DNA from: VAXT01 sp035318925
GTDB lineage: Bacteria; Actinomycetota; Thermoleophilia; Gaiellales; Gaiellaceae
Reading direction: 5' to 3'
DNA length: 64,000 nucleotides
NCBI GenBank assembly: GCA_035318925.1
Contig: DATHDS010000023.1
Coordinates: 1 to 64,000 of the forward strand
The stretch's first letter is position 1. Each line of letters starts with the position of its first letter. Below are positions 43,594 to 52,357 of the stretch, one piece after another. The notes under the pieces are model-generated. The model saw only the letters and a list, made by a program, of their open reading frames with translations, was not told the DNA's origin and ran no database searches. Both the position numbers and the translations under genes were made by a program.

Positions 43594-44968
43594 GCGACCC
43601 GAGAGCCGGTGGGGCGGCCCGCCGGTTGCGTTCGCCGCGGTCCTGGCGCTCGCCGGTGCGCTTCGCCTGACCGGGATCCAGTACGCGTTGCCGTTTCCGC
43701 TCCTGAACCCCGACGAGCGCAACATCGTCCCGCGAGCCTGGTCGGTGGTTCACGGCGGCGGCCTCGACCCGCACTGGTTCGACTACCCGAGCCTCGTCAT
43801 GTACCTGCTGGCGCCGTTTCAGGCGTGGCAGTCCGAGCCCTCCTACCTCGCCGCGCGCCTGACGATGGTCGTGCTCGCGCTCGGTGGGATCGCGGCCGCG
43901 TGGTGGCTGGGGCAGCGCGCCTACGGGCCGATGGCCGGCTTCGTCGCCGCCGCGGCGACGGCCGTGGAGACGACGCACGTCGCCTACTCGCGGATGGCGG
44001 TCACAGACGTGCCGCTGACACTCGGAGTCACCGTTGCGCTCGCGCTCATGATCTCGGGCCGGATCGAGCTCGCCGGCCTCATCGTCGGCCTCGCGGCGAG
44101 CGCCAAGTACCCGGGCATCCTGCTGTTCGCACCCCTGGTCGTCGCCGCGTGGGGGGTGTGGCGCCGTCTGGCGGTCTCGGTCGGTCTCGCCCTGGTCGCG
44201 TTTGCGGCCACGAGCCCCTACGTCGTCCTCCACCTCGGCCAGGCCGCCGGCGACGCGTGGCGTGTCCAGCAGGCGGCACGCGCCGGCTGGCTCGGGTTCG
44301 AGCACGACCATGCGGCGCCGGTTGCCTTCGCGGTGCGGCTCTGGGACGGGCTCGGCCCGGCGCTTCTGATCGCCGTCGCCGGGCTCGTGGTCGCGCTCGT
44401 CTACCGCCGGCGGACCGACCTCGTCCTCGCAGTCTTCGTCCTCGTCTACTTCGCGGACCTGCTGACCCTCCATGCGCACTTCGACCGCTACGTGCTCCCG
44501 CTCGTGCCCGCGCTCGGCGCGCTTGCAGGCCGGCTCCGCGCGCTCGCGCCGGTGACGATCCTCATGCTCGTCGTCCCGTTGACGTGGTCGGTCCGGGATG
44601 CACGCGATCTGACGCACACGGATGCCCGGGTTCGCGCTCATGCCTGGGTGGAGCGGAACCTCCCCCGCGGAGCGACGCTCGCGGCGGACCCCTCGACGCC
44701 GGACTTCACGGGCTTCCGAGTCGTCCCGCTCGAGCTGCCGAGGCCGGGCGAGCCGACCGACTCCAAGCGGGACCTCGGCCGGTTGCGCGAGCTCGGCGTC
44801 AGCTACGTCGTCGTCACGGGCGCCGTCGAGGACCGGGTGCTCGCCGCGGCCGGCGACTACCCGCGCGAGACGCGTTTCCTGCGCGACCTGCGGAGAGAAG
44901 CGCGTGTCTACGCCGTGCGCCCCGGAGGCGAGCTGGTGGGCCCCTGGGTCGAGATCTACCGGCTGTAA
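43571..44968 (+). CDS. GT39/PMT-family membrane glycosyltransferase
   Basis: 465 residues with about ten hydrophobic segments. LLNPDERNIVPRAW (Asp48, Glu49) is the acidic pair in the first outer loop of the ArnT/PMT fold, and the C-terminal part is a soluble domain. Such enzymes transfer a sugar from a polyprenyl-phosphate carrier to a protein or lipid outside the membrane. The exact acceptor is unknown. The start is GTG 43571 inside the upstream gene; a later start cannot be excluded. Confidence 0.75.
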   Translation: MPRRQRSERPESRWGGPPVAFAAVLALAGALRLTGIQYALPFPLLNPDERNIVPRAWSVVHGGGLDPHWFDYPSLVMYLLAPFQAWQSEPSYLAARLTMVVLALGGIAAAWWLGQRAYGPMAGFVAAAATAVETTHVAYSRMAVTDVPLTLGVTVALALMISGRIELAGLIVGLAASAKYPGILLFAPLVVAAWGVWRRLAVSVGLALVAFAATSPYVVLHLGQAAGDAWRVQQAARAGWLGFEHDHAAPVAFAVRLWDGLGPALLIAVAGLVVALVYRRRTDLVLAVFVLVYFADLLTLHAHFDRYVLPLVPALGALAGRLRALAPVTILMLVVPLTWSVRDARDLTHTDARVRAHAWVERNLPRGATLAADPSTPDFTGFRVVPLELPRPGEPTDSKRDLGRLRELGVSYVVVTGAVEDRVLAAAGDYPRETRFLRDLRREARVYAVRPGGELVGPWVEIYRL

Positions 44969-44979
44969 TCTTGGTTGTA

Positions 44980-45597
44980 ATGCGGAAGGTGATTCTCATG
45001 CTGTTCCTGCCCGCGTTCCTCGCTGCCGGCTGCTCCCAGGACAGCTCGGCTCCGTCGGCGGCCGCACCTCCCCAGCGCCCAACGTGCCCTGCGGGCTGGA
45101 AAGCGGGCTGGCAGCACCTGGCCAACCGACTCAAAGTGCCCGTCTACTGTCCTTCGTGGATGCCGAGCCCGCTGGACGGGAAGATCGGCGGCGCCTGGGA
45201 CAACGGCGTCTCGGTCGACCCCGACCGCAGCTACCTGGTCAGCTTCCTCTGGCATGAGCCGCCGAGCCAGGACGTCCACGTCAATCTGCGCGGCTACCCG
45301 GGCCGCACCCGCATCCCGCGCTGCAACGCGGATACCGCGGTCGCCGGGCGAGTGCTCAAGCGCACGGTGCCCTGCTTCAGCGATCCCCATCCCGTGCGCC
45401 GGATCGCCGGACTCGCCGTCACTCCCTACACGGTCAACCAGGGCGTCGACCAGTGGCACGTCCTCTACGCGTGGCGACGGCGAGGCACGCTGTACACGAT
45501 CAGCGAGCACGTCATCAAGCCCCTCACCTACCGTCAGGTCGTGCGGAACCTCGACCGGGAGGTTGCGGGGCTCGTCCTGATCGCTCCGCGGGCCTGA
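44980..45597 (+). CDS. Predicted lipoprotein, unknown function
   Basis: 205 residues from the ATG at 44980. MRKVILMLFLPAFLAAGC is a signal peptide with lipobox Cys18. The mature part has two repeats of CPxx (CPAGWKAGWQHLANRL, YCPSWMPSPLDG) and IAGLAVTPYTVNQGVDQWHVLYAWRR. No family is recognised. It lies between the glycosyltransferase and the Tat-exported protein, 1 nt before the next start, so the three may act together at the cell surface. Confidence 0.72.
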   Translation: MRKVILMLFLPAFLAAGCSQDSSAPSAAAPPQRPTCPAGWKAGWQHLANRLKVPVYCPSWMPSPLDGKIGGAWDNGVSVDPDRSYLVSFLWHEPPSQDVHVNLRGYPGRTRIPRCNADTAVAGRVLKRTVPCFSDPHPVRRIAGLAVTPYTVNQGVDQWHVLYAWRRRGTLYTISEHVIKPLTYRQVVRNLDREVAGLVLIAPRA

Positions 45598-45598
45598 C

Positions 45599-47020
45599 AT
45601 GCGCCTGACGAGGCGCGAGCTCCTGGCCGGGGGCGCGGCCACGGCCGCTCTGGGCGCAGCCGGGATCTACGAGCTCGTCGAGCAGCTCGGGAAAACACCG
45701 ACGCGGCGCCTGCCGACCGCCGACCGCGCTCCCGAGCAGCACCTCCTGCACGGACTGCGCGTGATCGAGGATGAGGGAGTCGAAGTCGTCGTTCCGCCGC
45801 TTCATCACCAGCTCGTCACCGCGCGGCTGAAGGTCGAGCCGCGCCGCGCGGACCTTCGGCAGGCCCAGGCCGAGCTCGAGAACGCCCTACTCGGGCTCGA
45901 CCGAACGTTCGAGTCGAGCGCACGAGGCCTTGGGGTCACCGTCGCCTGGGGGCTGCCCTACTTCCGCCGCTACCTTCCCGAGCGCGCGGAGCAGCACCTG
46001 CCCGTCGACCGCCGCGCCACGACCTCCCCGAAGCGACCGGTGCGCTCGGTGATCGATGCAATCCGCTTTCCGAGCGATCCGCACGATCTGCTGCTGGAGG
46101 AGAACGACGTCGCGGTCCTCTTCCGTAGCGACGAGCTGGACCACGTAACCCAGGGCGCCCGGGCGATCTTCGGCGAGCTGGACGGGCTCCTCGAGATGAC
46201 GAGCATCCGGAAGGGGTTCGCCGGCGGCGGCTTCGACGGCGGCCAGAGCCTGCCCAAGCGGATGGCGGTCGCCGCAGGTGTGCCAGGAGCCGATCTCATC
46301 CCCGACACGTCCGAGCTGTTTCTCGGGTTCACGTCCACCCAGAAGGCGGGGCTCGGGCCGCCCGGCATCGTCAACTACGAGACGCTCGGGCTCGTCGACC
46401 TCGGGCCGAGCGGCTACTTCCGAGCCGGCACGAGCATGCACGTCTCGCACATCTACGAGAACCTCGAGGCCTGGTATCTCAACTTCGACTTCGGCGAGCG
46501 CGTGACGACGACGTTCAGCCCCGAGCGCAAGGCTCGCCCAGGGACGCAGACGGTCGCGCAGGACCCCGAAGACATCGCCGACTCCCGCCGGGTCGTCCGC
46601 GACTTTCATCGCTTCGGCGCGATCGGGCACAGCGCTGCGATCCAGACGACCTCACGGCTGCAGCGCGACGTCGTCGCCGCGGACGGCACCGTCTACCGGC
46701 AGGGAACCGCGATCCCGCAGCGCGCGGACTTCAACACGCTCGACAACCCGTTCTTCTGGAGCGTGAGCCCGGATCGCGACGGGCAGCAGCAGGGGCCGGC
46801 TGCAGGAGTGCACTTCGTCGTCTTCAATCCGACGAGCGACGACTTCCACCGCAACCGGCTCGCGATGGACGGTGTCCTTCCGGACGGGACCCGGCTTCCG
46901 CTCGAGCCTCAGGCGCGTGGCCAGGGCCTGAACTCGGTGCTCCGCGCGACCCATCGCCAGAACTTCCTCGTGCCCCCTCGCCGGCGGCGCTCGTTTCCGC
47001 TCGTCGAGCTGTTGACCTAG
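45599..47020 (+). CDS. Tat-exported protein, possibly DyP-peroxidase-like
   Basis: 473 residues. MRLTRRELLAGGAATAALGAAG is a twin-arginine signal, so the protein is exported folded. The body has FHRFGAIGHSAAIQ, FFWSVSPDRDG and HFVVFNPTSDDFHRNRLAMDG. These recall a branch distantly related to dye-decolourising peroxidases, but the GxxDG heme motif is not obvious. Function is unassigned. Its TAG stop lies at the first bases of the second structured repeat. Confidence 0.6.
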   Translation: MRLTRRELLAGGAATAALGAAGIYELVEQLGKTPTRRLPTADRAPEQHLLHGLRVIEDEGVEVVVPPLHHQLVTARLKVEPRRADLRQAQAELENALLGLDRTFESSARGLGVTVAWGLPYFRRYLPERAEQHLPVDRRATTSPKRPVRSVIDAIRFPSDPHDLLLEENDVAVLFRSDELDHVTQGARAIFGELDGLLEMTSIRKGFAGGGFDGGQSLPKRMAVAAGVPGADLIPDTSELFLGFTSTQKAGLGPPGIVNYETLGLVDLGPSGYFRAGTSMHVSHIYENLEAWYLNFDFGERVTTTFSPERKARPGTQTVAQDPEDIADSRRVVRDFHRFGAIGHSAAIQTTSRLQRDVVAADGTVYRQGTAIPQRADFNTLDNPFFWSVSPDRDGQQQGPAAGVHFVVFNPTSDDFHRNRLAMDGVLPDGTRLPLEPQARGQGLNSVLRATHRQNFLVPPRRRRSFPLVELLT

Positions 47021-47183
47021 GAGGCTTTGGTGGAATGTTGCTCGTCGCCGGGGTGCGATGCTCGTTCCGAGGCCGCGGACGCAGGGAGCCCCGATAGTGG
47101 GTAACTATCGGGGCGACTGAGGACCCGGCCTCGGGGCGAGCAGCGCGGCCCGGCGGCTCAGCCATATTTCGCCAAAGCCTCCT
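47019..47183. repeat. Structured intergenic repeat, copy 2 (candidate ncRNA element)
   Basis: 165 nt. The closing helix is 47019-47035 with 47167-47183 (17 pairs, two of them G-T). Compared with copy 1, pair 7 is C-G (47025/47177) instead of G-C, a compensatory change, and pair 13 is T-G instead of C-G. The apical hairpin GCCCCGATAGT-GGGTA-ACTATCGGGGC (47088-47114) has nothing in common with copy 1 in sequence but is a perfect 11-bp stem. It lies between the convergent Tat gene and pfk, 8 bases before the pfk stop. Confidence 0.87.
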
Positions 47184-47191
47184 AATAACTC

Positions 47192-48241
47192 CTACCCGAA
47201 GAAGGCCTTCGCCACGGCGTACCAGTCCTCGGGGACCGTCTTCAGCTCGGCCGTCGCCTCGGCGAGCGACACCTCGACGATGTTGTCGCCCTGCAGCGCG
47301 GTCATCAGGCCGAACCGGTCCTCGTGGACGAGGTCTGCGGCCTTCAGGCCGTAGCGCGTTGCCAGGATACGGTCCCGCGCCGTCGGGGTCCCGCCTCGCT
47401 GGACGTGGCCGAGCACCGTCACCCGCGTCTCGAACCGCGTCCGCTCCTCGATCTCGCGGGCGAGCTCGTGGCCGACCCCACCGAGGCGGACGTGTCCGAA
47501 CTCGTCGGCTGCCGTCTCCTGCGCGACCTGTCGCCGTTCGCCGGACTCGTAGGTCAGCTCGTAGCCCTCGCTGACGACGACGATCGAGAAGGTCTTGCCT
47601 CGCTGCTCGTGGCGGTGCTGGATCTCGGTGCAGGCCTGCTCGACCGTGATCGGCTGCTCGGGGATGAGGATGACGTCCGCGCCGCCGGCGATCCCGCTCA
47701 TGACCGCGATCCAGCCGGTGTGCCTGCCCATGACCTCGACGACCATGACGCGGTTGTGCGACTCCGCGGTCGTGTGCAGCCTGTCGATCGCTTCGGTACA
47801 GATCGAGACGGCGGTGTCGAAGCCGAAGGTGTAGTCGGTCGCCCCGAGATCGTTGTCGATCGTCTTCGGCACGCCGATGACGGGGAACCGCTGCTCGCCG
47901 TGGAGCCTCGCGGCGACGCCCAGTGTGTCTTCCCCGCCGATCGCGACAAGCGCGGTCAGGCCCTCGCTCTCGAAGTTCGAGAGCACCCGTTCGACGCCCC
48001 CGTCCAGCTTGTACGGATTCGTGCGCGACGTACCGAGGATCGTGCCGCCCCGGGGCAGGAGGCCGGAGATCTCGCGGGCGCCCAGCGGCATGAACAGCCC
48101 GTCGACCAGTCCGCGCCAGCCGGCTCGCACGCCGACGACCTCGTAGCCGTGCTCGTGGCTGCGGCGCGTGACTGCGCGGATGACCGCGTTCAGACCCGGG
48201 CAGTCGCCGCCGCCCGTCAACACTGCAACTCGCTTGCTCAC
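47192..48241 (-). CDS. 6-phosphofructokinase, residues of the pyrophosphate-dependent type
   Basis: 349 residues. VAVLTGGGDCPGLNAVIRAV is the N-terminal signature, PKTIDND (125-131) contains the catalytic Asp and MGRHTGWIAVMSGIAGGAD and PEQP follow. In this family Gly at GGDG and Gly in PGTIDND indicate ATP use, while Asp in GGxD and Lys in PKTIDND indicate pyrophosphate. Here the sequences are GGED (Asp105) and PKTIDND (Lys126). So it probably uses pyrophosphate, making the step reversible. Length and the TTAESHNRVMVVEVMG stretch fit group III PFKs. Confidence 0.9.
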   Translation of the reverse strand: MSKRVAVLTGGGDCPGLNAVIRAVTRRSHEHGYEVVGVRAGWRGLVDGLFMPLGAREISGLLPRGGTILGTSRTNPYKLDGGVERVLSNFESEGLTALVAIGGEDTLGVAARLHGEQRFPVIGVPKTIDNDLGATDYTFGFDTAVSICTEAIDRLHTTAESHNRVMVVEVMGRHTGWIAVMSGIAGGADVILIPEQPITVEQACTEIQHRHEQRGKTFSIVVVSEGYELTYESGERRQVAQETAADEFGHVRLGGVGHELAREIEERTRFETRVTVLGHVQRGGTPTARDRILATRYGLKAADLVHEDRFGLMTALQGDNIVEVSLAEATAELKTVPEDWYAVAKAFFG

Positions 48242-48285
48242 GGCGAAAAGTCTCTCAGGTCGGCAGGGTTATCATGAAAACGCGC

Positions 48286-48371
48286 GCCGAAGTGGCGGAA
48301 TTGGCAGACGCGCTGGACTCAAAATCCAGTGGGGCTTGCGCCCCGTGTGGGTTCGATTCCCACCTTCGGCA
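48286..48371 (+). tRNA. tRNA-Leu (anticodon CAA)
   Basis: 86 nt with acceptor stem GCCGAAG/CTTCGGC and discriminator A. The anticodon stem CTGGA/TCCAG encloses loop CTCAAAA (anticodon CAA, reads UUG), the long variable arm TGGGGCTTGCGCCCC is typical of tRNA-Leu and the T arm is GTGGGTTCGATTCCCAC. CCA is not encoded. TATCAT at 48270-48275 may be its -10 box. Confidence 0.95.
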
Positions 48372-48501
48372 CTGACGCCCCAAGGGTTCCGAGTTGAAAG
48401 CGCGGGCAAATCTCTCGATACTTGCGCCGTTGCGGGCCGACGCCTCGTTGTGGCCGTCGCTCCGCCGTACGTGCAACCGGGTGACGGAGGAGGAGGCGCA
48501 G

Positions 48502-49821
48502 GTGAACAGATTTGGATTTCTTCTATTGGTGGCGACGGGCGCGGGTGTCCTCGCGTTCGCAGCCGCAGGCTGCGGAGGGGGCGGCGGCGGAGGAGGCGGC
48601 GGCGGAGTGACCGCGCTTTCGGCCGCGTCGTGCGGGGCGATCAGGTATGAGGGCCCAGGCAAGCCTGACGCGCTGATCGCGTCGGACCTTCCGCTCCAGG
48701 GCTCGAACCGCTCACTGACGACGGAGATGGCCGATGCCGTCGAGTTCATCCTCAAGCAGCACAACTGGAAAGCCGGCGGTAAGAACATCGGCTACCAGTC
48801 CTGTGACGACTCGACTGCGCAGGCAGGCAGCTGGGATTCGGCCAAGTGCTCGGCGAACGCGCGCTCGTACGCAAACGACAAGTCCGTGCTCGGCATCGTC
48901 GGCACGTTCAACTCGGGCTGTGCCAAGCTCGAGATTCCCGTCGCGAACCGAGCCCCGGACGGGCCGCTCGCCTACGTGAGCCCGGCGAACACGTATCCCG
49001 GGCTGACGATCAGCGGGCCGGGCACCGAGTCCGGCGAGCCTGACAACTACTACCCGACAGGCGTGCGCAACTACGCGCGCGTCGTGTGGAACGACCAGTT
49101 CCAGGGCGCCGCGGACGCGGAGTTCGCCAAGAGCATCGGCCTGAAGAAGGTGTACGTCCTCACTGACAAGGAGACGTACGGCAACGGCATCGCGACCCTC
49201 TTCGTGACCTATGCCAAGAAGCTCGGGATCGCGACGCTGCCGGGCCGCCCTGAGGCCTGGGACAAGAAGGCGTCGAGCTACGACGCCGTTGCGTCGAAGA
49301 TCAAGGCCTCAGGAGCCGATTCGGTCTTCCTCGGCGGGATCGTCTGCAACAACGGGGGCAAGCTCGTGAAGGACCTCCGAACGGCACTGGGCACGGGCGT
49401 GACGATCTTCGGCCCCGACGGCTGGACGCCGATCTCGGCCACGATCGACGGCGCCGGTCAATCTTCCGAGGGCATGTACATCACGCAGCCTGGCATCCCC
49501 GCGGATCAGCTCAAGGGCGCGGGCCAGAAGTTCGTTACCGACTTCACCGCGCAGATCGGCCACGCTCCCGATCCGTACACGAACTACGCCGCTCAGGCCG
49601 CGGAAGTGGTCCTCGGAGCGATCGGGGATGCGAACGGCGACCGGAGCAAGGTCGCCTCGAAGCTGTTCAACCGTGACGTGAAGAACGGCATCCTCGGCAA
49701 CTTCAAGATCGACGAGAACGGAGACACCACGCTCGGCACGGTCAGCGTCTGGCAGATCAAGGGCCAGAAGCCGGTGTTCGTGAAGCTGATCACCCCGGAG
49801 CTGAGCTTCGTAAAGGGCTAG
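48502..49821 (+). CDS. livJ: Branched-chain amino-acid ABC transporter substrate-binding lipoprotein
   Basis: 439 residues from GTG 48502, preceded by GGAGGAGGCGCA. FGFLLLVATGAGVLAFAAAGC is a lipoprotein signal with Cys24, followed by a run of eleven glycines (25-35) as a flexible tether. LPLQGSNRSLTTEMADAVEFILKQHNW and VLTDKETYGNGIATLFVTYAKKLG are LivJ-like periplasmic-binding-protein features. It heads a complete livJHMGF set. Specificity for leucine/isoleucine/valine is inferred; amides or other amino acids are possible. Confidence 0.9.
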   Translation: MNRFGFLLLVATGAGVLAFAAAGCGGGGGGGGGGGVTALSAASCGAIRYEGPGKPDALIASDLPLQGSNRSLTTEMADAVEFILKQHNWKAGGKNIGYQSCDDSTAQAGSWDSAKCSANARSYANDKSVLGIVGTFNSGCAKLEIPVANRAPDGPLAYVSPANTYPGLTISGPGTESGEPDNYYPTGVRNYARVVWNDQFQGAADAEFAKSIGLKKVYVLTDKETYGNGIATLFVTYAKKLGIATLPGRPEAWDKKASSYDAVASKIKASGADSVFLGGIVCNNGGKLVKDLRTALGTGVTIFGPDGWTPISATIDGAGQSSEGMYITQPGIPADQLKGAGQKFVTDFTAQIGHAPDPYTNYAAQAAEVVLGAIGDANGDRSKVASKLFNRDVKNGILGNFKIDENGDTTLGTVSVWQIKGQKPVFVKLITPELSFVKG

Positions 49822-49847
49822 TCAAGAAGAGCAGAGACGACCACAAG

Positions 49848-49876
49848 GCTGGGGGAGGACATCGTCCTCCCCCAGC
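49848..49876 (+). terminator. Very stable hairpin between livJ and livH
   Basis: GCTGGGGGAGGAC (49848-49860) and GTCCTCCCCCAGC (49864-49876) form a perfect 13-bp stem with loop ATC. There is no T run after it. It lies 26 nt after livJ and may reduce read-through into the permease genes or protect the livJ mRNA 3' end, giving more binding protein than permease. Confidence 0.7.
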
Positions 49877-49893
49877 GTGTCTAGGAGGCTGAC

Positions 49894-50937
49894 GTGTCGA
49901 CCGACCAGGCGAGGATCCGATCAATACCCGCCTTCCGGGTGAGCCCGCTCACGGCGCTCGGGGCGTTCTTCGTCGCGCTGGTCGTCCTCTGGCTGGCTGT
50001 CAACTTCGTCAAGAGCCCATCCGAGTGGTACGGCCTCTTCCTGATCGGGCTCACGAACGGAGCCGTCTACGGGCTGGTCGCGCTCGGCTACTCGCTCGTC
50101 TACGGGATCCTCGAGCTCATCAACTTCGCGCACGGCGACGTCTTCATGCTCGGCGGGATGCTGGTCGCGACCATGACCACGGCCTGGCTCGCGACCGCGT
50201 CGGGGCTCGGGCTCTGGGTGGGCATCTTCGGCATGCTCGTGATCGTCATGGCGTTCTGCGCGTCGATCAACACGACGATCGAGCTTGTCGCCTATCGCCG
50301 GCTTCGGAACGCTCCACGCCTGGCGCCGTTGATCACGGCGATCGGCATGTCCTTCATCCTCCAGAACGTCGGGCTCGTCTGGAAGGGCGCCCGCCCGACG
50401 TCGGTGCCCGACATCCTCCCGAGGGGCGAGGTGTTCAGCGTCGGTGGGATCGCCTACACGTGGAACAAGTTCATCGTCTTGCTCTTCACGATCCCCGTTC
50501 TCATACTCCTCGTCTGGCTCGTCCAGCAGACGAAGCAGGGAAAGGCCATGCGCGCGACCGCCCAGGACCGCGAGGCCGCCGCGATGATGGGCATCAACGT
50601 CAACCGGACGATCTCGTTCACCTTCCTGATCGCCGGCAGCCTGGCGGGCGCTGCGGGCCTGCTCTATGCCCTCTACTTCACGAACGTGCGCTACGACGAG
50701 GGCTTCCGAGTTGGTCTGATCGCGTTCACAGCTGCGGTCCTGGGAGGGATCGGCAACCTGCCGGGAGCTGTGCTCGGCGCACTGCTGATCGCGATGATCG
50801 AGTCGTTCAACAACGGCCTCAGCTGGGCGACGCCGGGAAGCGACTGGTCGACGTCGATCATCTTCAGCATCCTCATCCTCATCCTCGTCTTCCGCCCCGA
50901 GGGTCTCCTCGGCGAGCGGACTCCGGAAGGCGCGTAG
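49894..50937 (+). CDS. livH: Branched-chain amino-acid ABC transporter permease LivH
   Basis: 347 residues with about eight hydrophobic segments. NGAVYGLVALGYSLVYGILELINFAHGDVFMLGG is the LivH signature and MRATAQDREAAAMMGINVNRTI the EAA-like loop contacting the ATPases. Starts with GTG after GGAGG. One of the two permeases of the transporter formed with livM. Confidence 0.93.
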   Translation: MSTDQARIRSIPAFRVSPLTALGAFFVALVVLWLAVNFVKSPSEWYGLFLIGLTNGAVYGLVALGYSLVYGILELINFAHGDVFMLGGMLVATMTTAWLATASGLGLWVGIFGMLVIVMAFCASINTTIELVAYRRLRNAPRLAPLITAIGMSFILQNVGLVWKGARPTSVPDILPRGEVFSVGGIAYTWNKFIVLLFTIPVLILLVWLVQQTKQGKAMRATAQDREAAAMMGINVNRTISFTFLIAGSLAGAAGLLYALYFTNVRYDEGFRVGLIAFTAAVLGGIGNLPGAVLGALLIAMIESFNNGLSWATPGSDWSTSIIFSILILILVFRPEGLLGERTPEGA

Positions 50938-50941
50938 CGCG

Positions 50942-52357
50942 ATGCGTGATCGCTTCCGGAAGTGGCTCAAGGCTCACCCTGAGTTCGAGCGGGAGGCGCG
51001 GCGGCGGGCAAAGCGCGCACTGATCGTCGGCGGAATCGCCTTTCTGATCCTCGCCGTCACGGGCGCTGCCTCCTTCGCGCTCATCTGGCTGACGGCGGTC
51101 GCCCTGGCGCTCTACGTCCCGGCCTGGGGCACGCTCAAGCATGGAAGCTGGGTCGTCGTCCTGGGCGTCCTCGCGCTCGTCGCCATGTACCCCTTCTACC
51201 AGGCGAACCTGTTCCAGATGCCCATCTTCGGCGAGTTCCCCAGCGTGGACACGGGCGTGACGATGCTGATCTTCATCATGATGGCCCTCGGGCTGAACAT
51301 CGTGGTCGGTTACGCCGGCCTGCTCGACCTCGGCTACGTCGCGTTCTACGCGATGGGCGCCTACACGGCCGCGTGGTTCGCCTCGCAGCACTTCAGCAGC
51401 GCCAATCTCCACCTCGGCTCCGTGGGCATCAACCCCAATACGCCGGGCATCCACATCTCGATCTGGATCGTCCTGTTCATCGCGGCGGTCTTCACCTCGA
51501 TGGTCGGCATCATCATCGGCTTTCCGACCCTGAGGCTGCGCGGTGACTACCTCGCGATCGTCACGCTCGGCTTCGGCGAGATCATGCCCCAGATCGCGCG
51601 GAACGGCGATCACCTCTTCGGCAAGAACCTCACGAACGGCCCGCAGGGCATCAATCCGATCGACCCGCCGGGGTTCGGGGACAACCTGCACAGCGCTGTC
51701 GGCTTACCCTCGGATTACCTCACGTTCAACAAGACGATCCTCGGCACGTCGATCTCCAGCGTCCAGCTGTTCTTCTGGACCGCGCTCCTGCTCGTGCTGT
51801 TCACGGTCTTCTGCAGCGTCAGGCTGCGTGACTCGCGGCTCGGCCGCGCGTGGATCGCGATCCGCGAGGACGAGACCGCCGCCGCAGCGATGGGCGTGCC
51901 GCTCATGCGGACGAAGACGTGGGCCTATGCGGCGGGCGCCTTCTTCGGCGGCATCGCGGGCGCGTACTACGCGAGCTTCAAGAGCGGCACCTTCCCCGAC
52001 GACTTCTTCTTCAACATCTCGATCTTCATCCTCTGCATGGTCATCCTGGGCGGGATGGGGAACATCTGGGGCGTGATCCTCGGCGGGGGCTTCCTCGCCT
52101 ACCTGAACCAGGAGGGCCTCGGAAACATCGGGGGCTGGCTCAACCAGCACTTCAGCGCGCAGAGCAAGTCGGCGGACACGTGGATCACGCTCTGGCACTC
52201 GGACATCGACGTGCCGCTCTACCAGTACGGCATCTTCGGGGTCATCCTCGTCCTCGTCATGCTGTTCAGGCCTGAGGGTCTGATCCCGAGCTCTCGGCGG
52301 AAGGCCGAGTTCCGCGAAGGGGTCGCCGACGAGCCCCTGTATGACGTGCAGCAATGA
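50942..52357 (+). CDS. livM: Branched-chain amino-acid ABC transporter permease LivM
   Basis: 471 residues, longer than LivH, with an N-terminal extension (FRKWLKAHPEFEREARRRAKR) before the first TM helix. ALGLNIVVGYAGLLDLGYVAFYAMGAY is the LivM signature and RIREDETAAAAMGVP-like sequence (AIREDETAAAAMGVPLMRTK) the coupling loop. Overlaps livG as ATGA. Confidence 0.93.
   Translation: MRDRFRKWLKAHPEFEREARRRAKRALIVGGIAFLILAVTGAASFALIWLTAVALALYVPAWGTLKHGSWVVVLGVLALVAMYPFYQANLFQMPIFGEFPSVDTGVTMLIFIMMALGLNIVVGYAGLLDLGYVAFYAMGAYTAAWFASQHFSSANLHLGSVGINPNTPGIHISIWIVLFIAAVFTSMVGIIIGFPTLRLRGDYLAIVTLGFGEIMPQIARNGDHLFGKNLTNGPQGINPIDPPGFGDNLHSAVGLPSDYLTFNKTILGTSISSVQLFFWTALLLVLFTVFCSVRLRDSRLGRAWIAIREDETAAAAMGVPLMRTKTWAYAAGAFFGGIAGAYYASFKSGTFPDDFFFNISIFILCMVILGGMGNIWGVILGGGFLAYLNQEGLGNIGGWLNQHFSAQSKSADTWITLWHSDIDVPLYQYGIFGVILVLVMLFRPEGLIPSSRRKAEFREGVADEPLYDVQQ

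Noticed and set aside
48562..48606. GGA/GGC repeat in livJ as a simple repeat or sequencing artefact
   Set aside because: It encodes an in-frame run of eleven glycines directly after the lipobox Cys, a common tether in actinobacterial lipoproteins.
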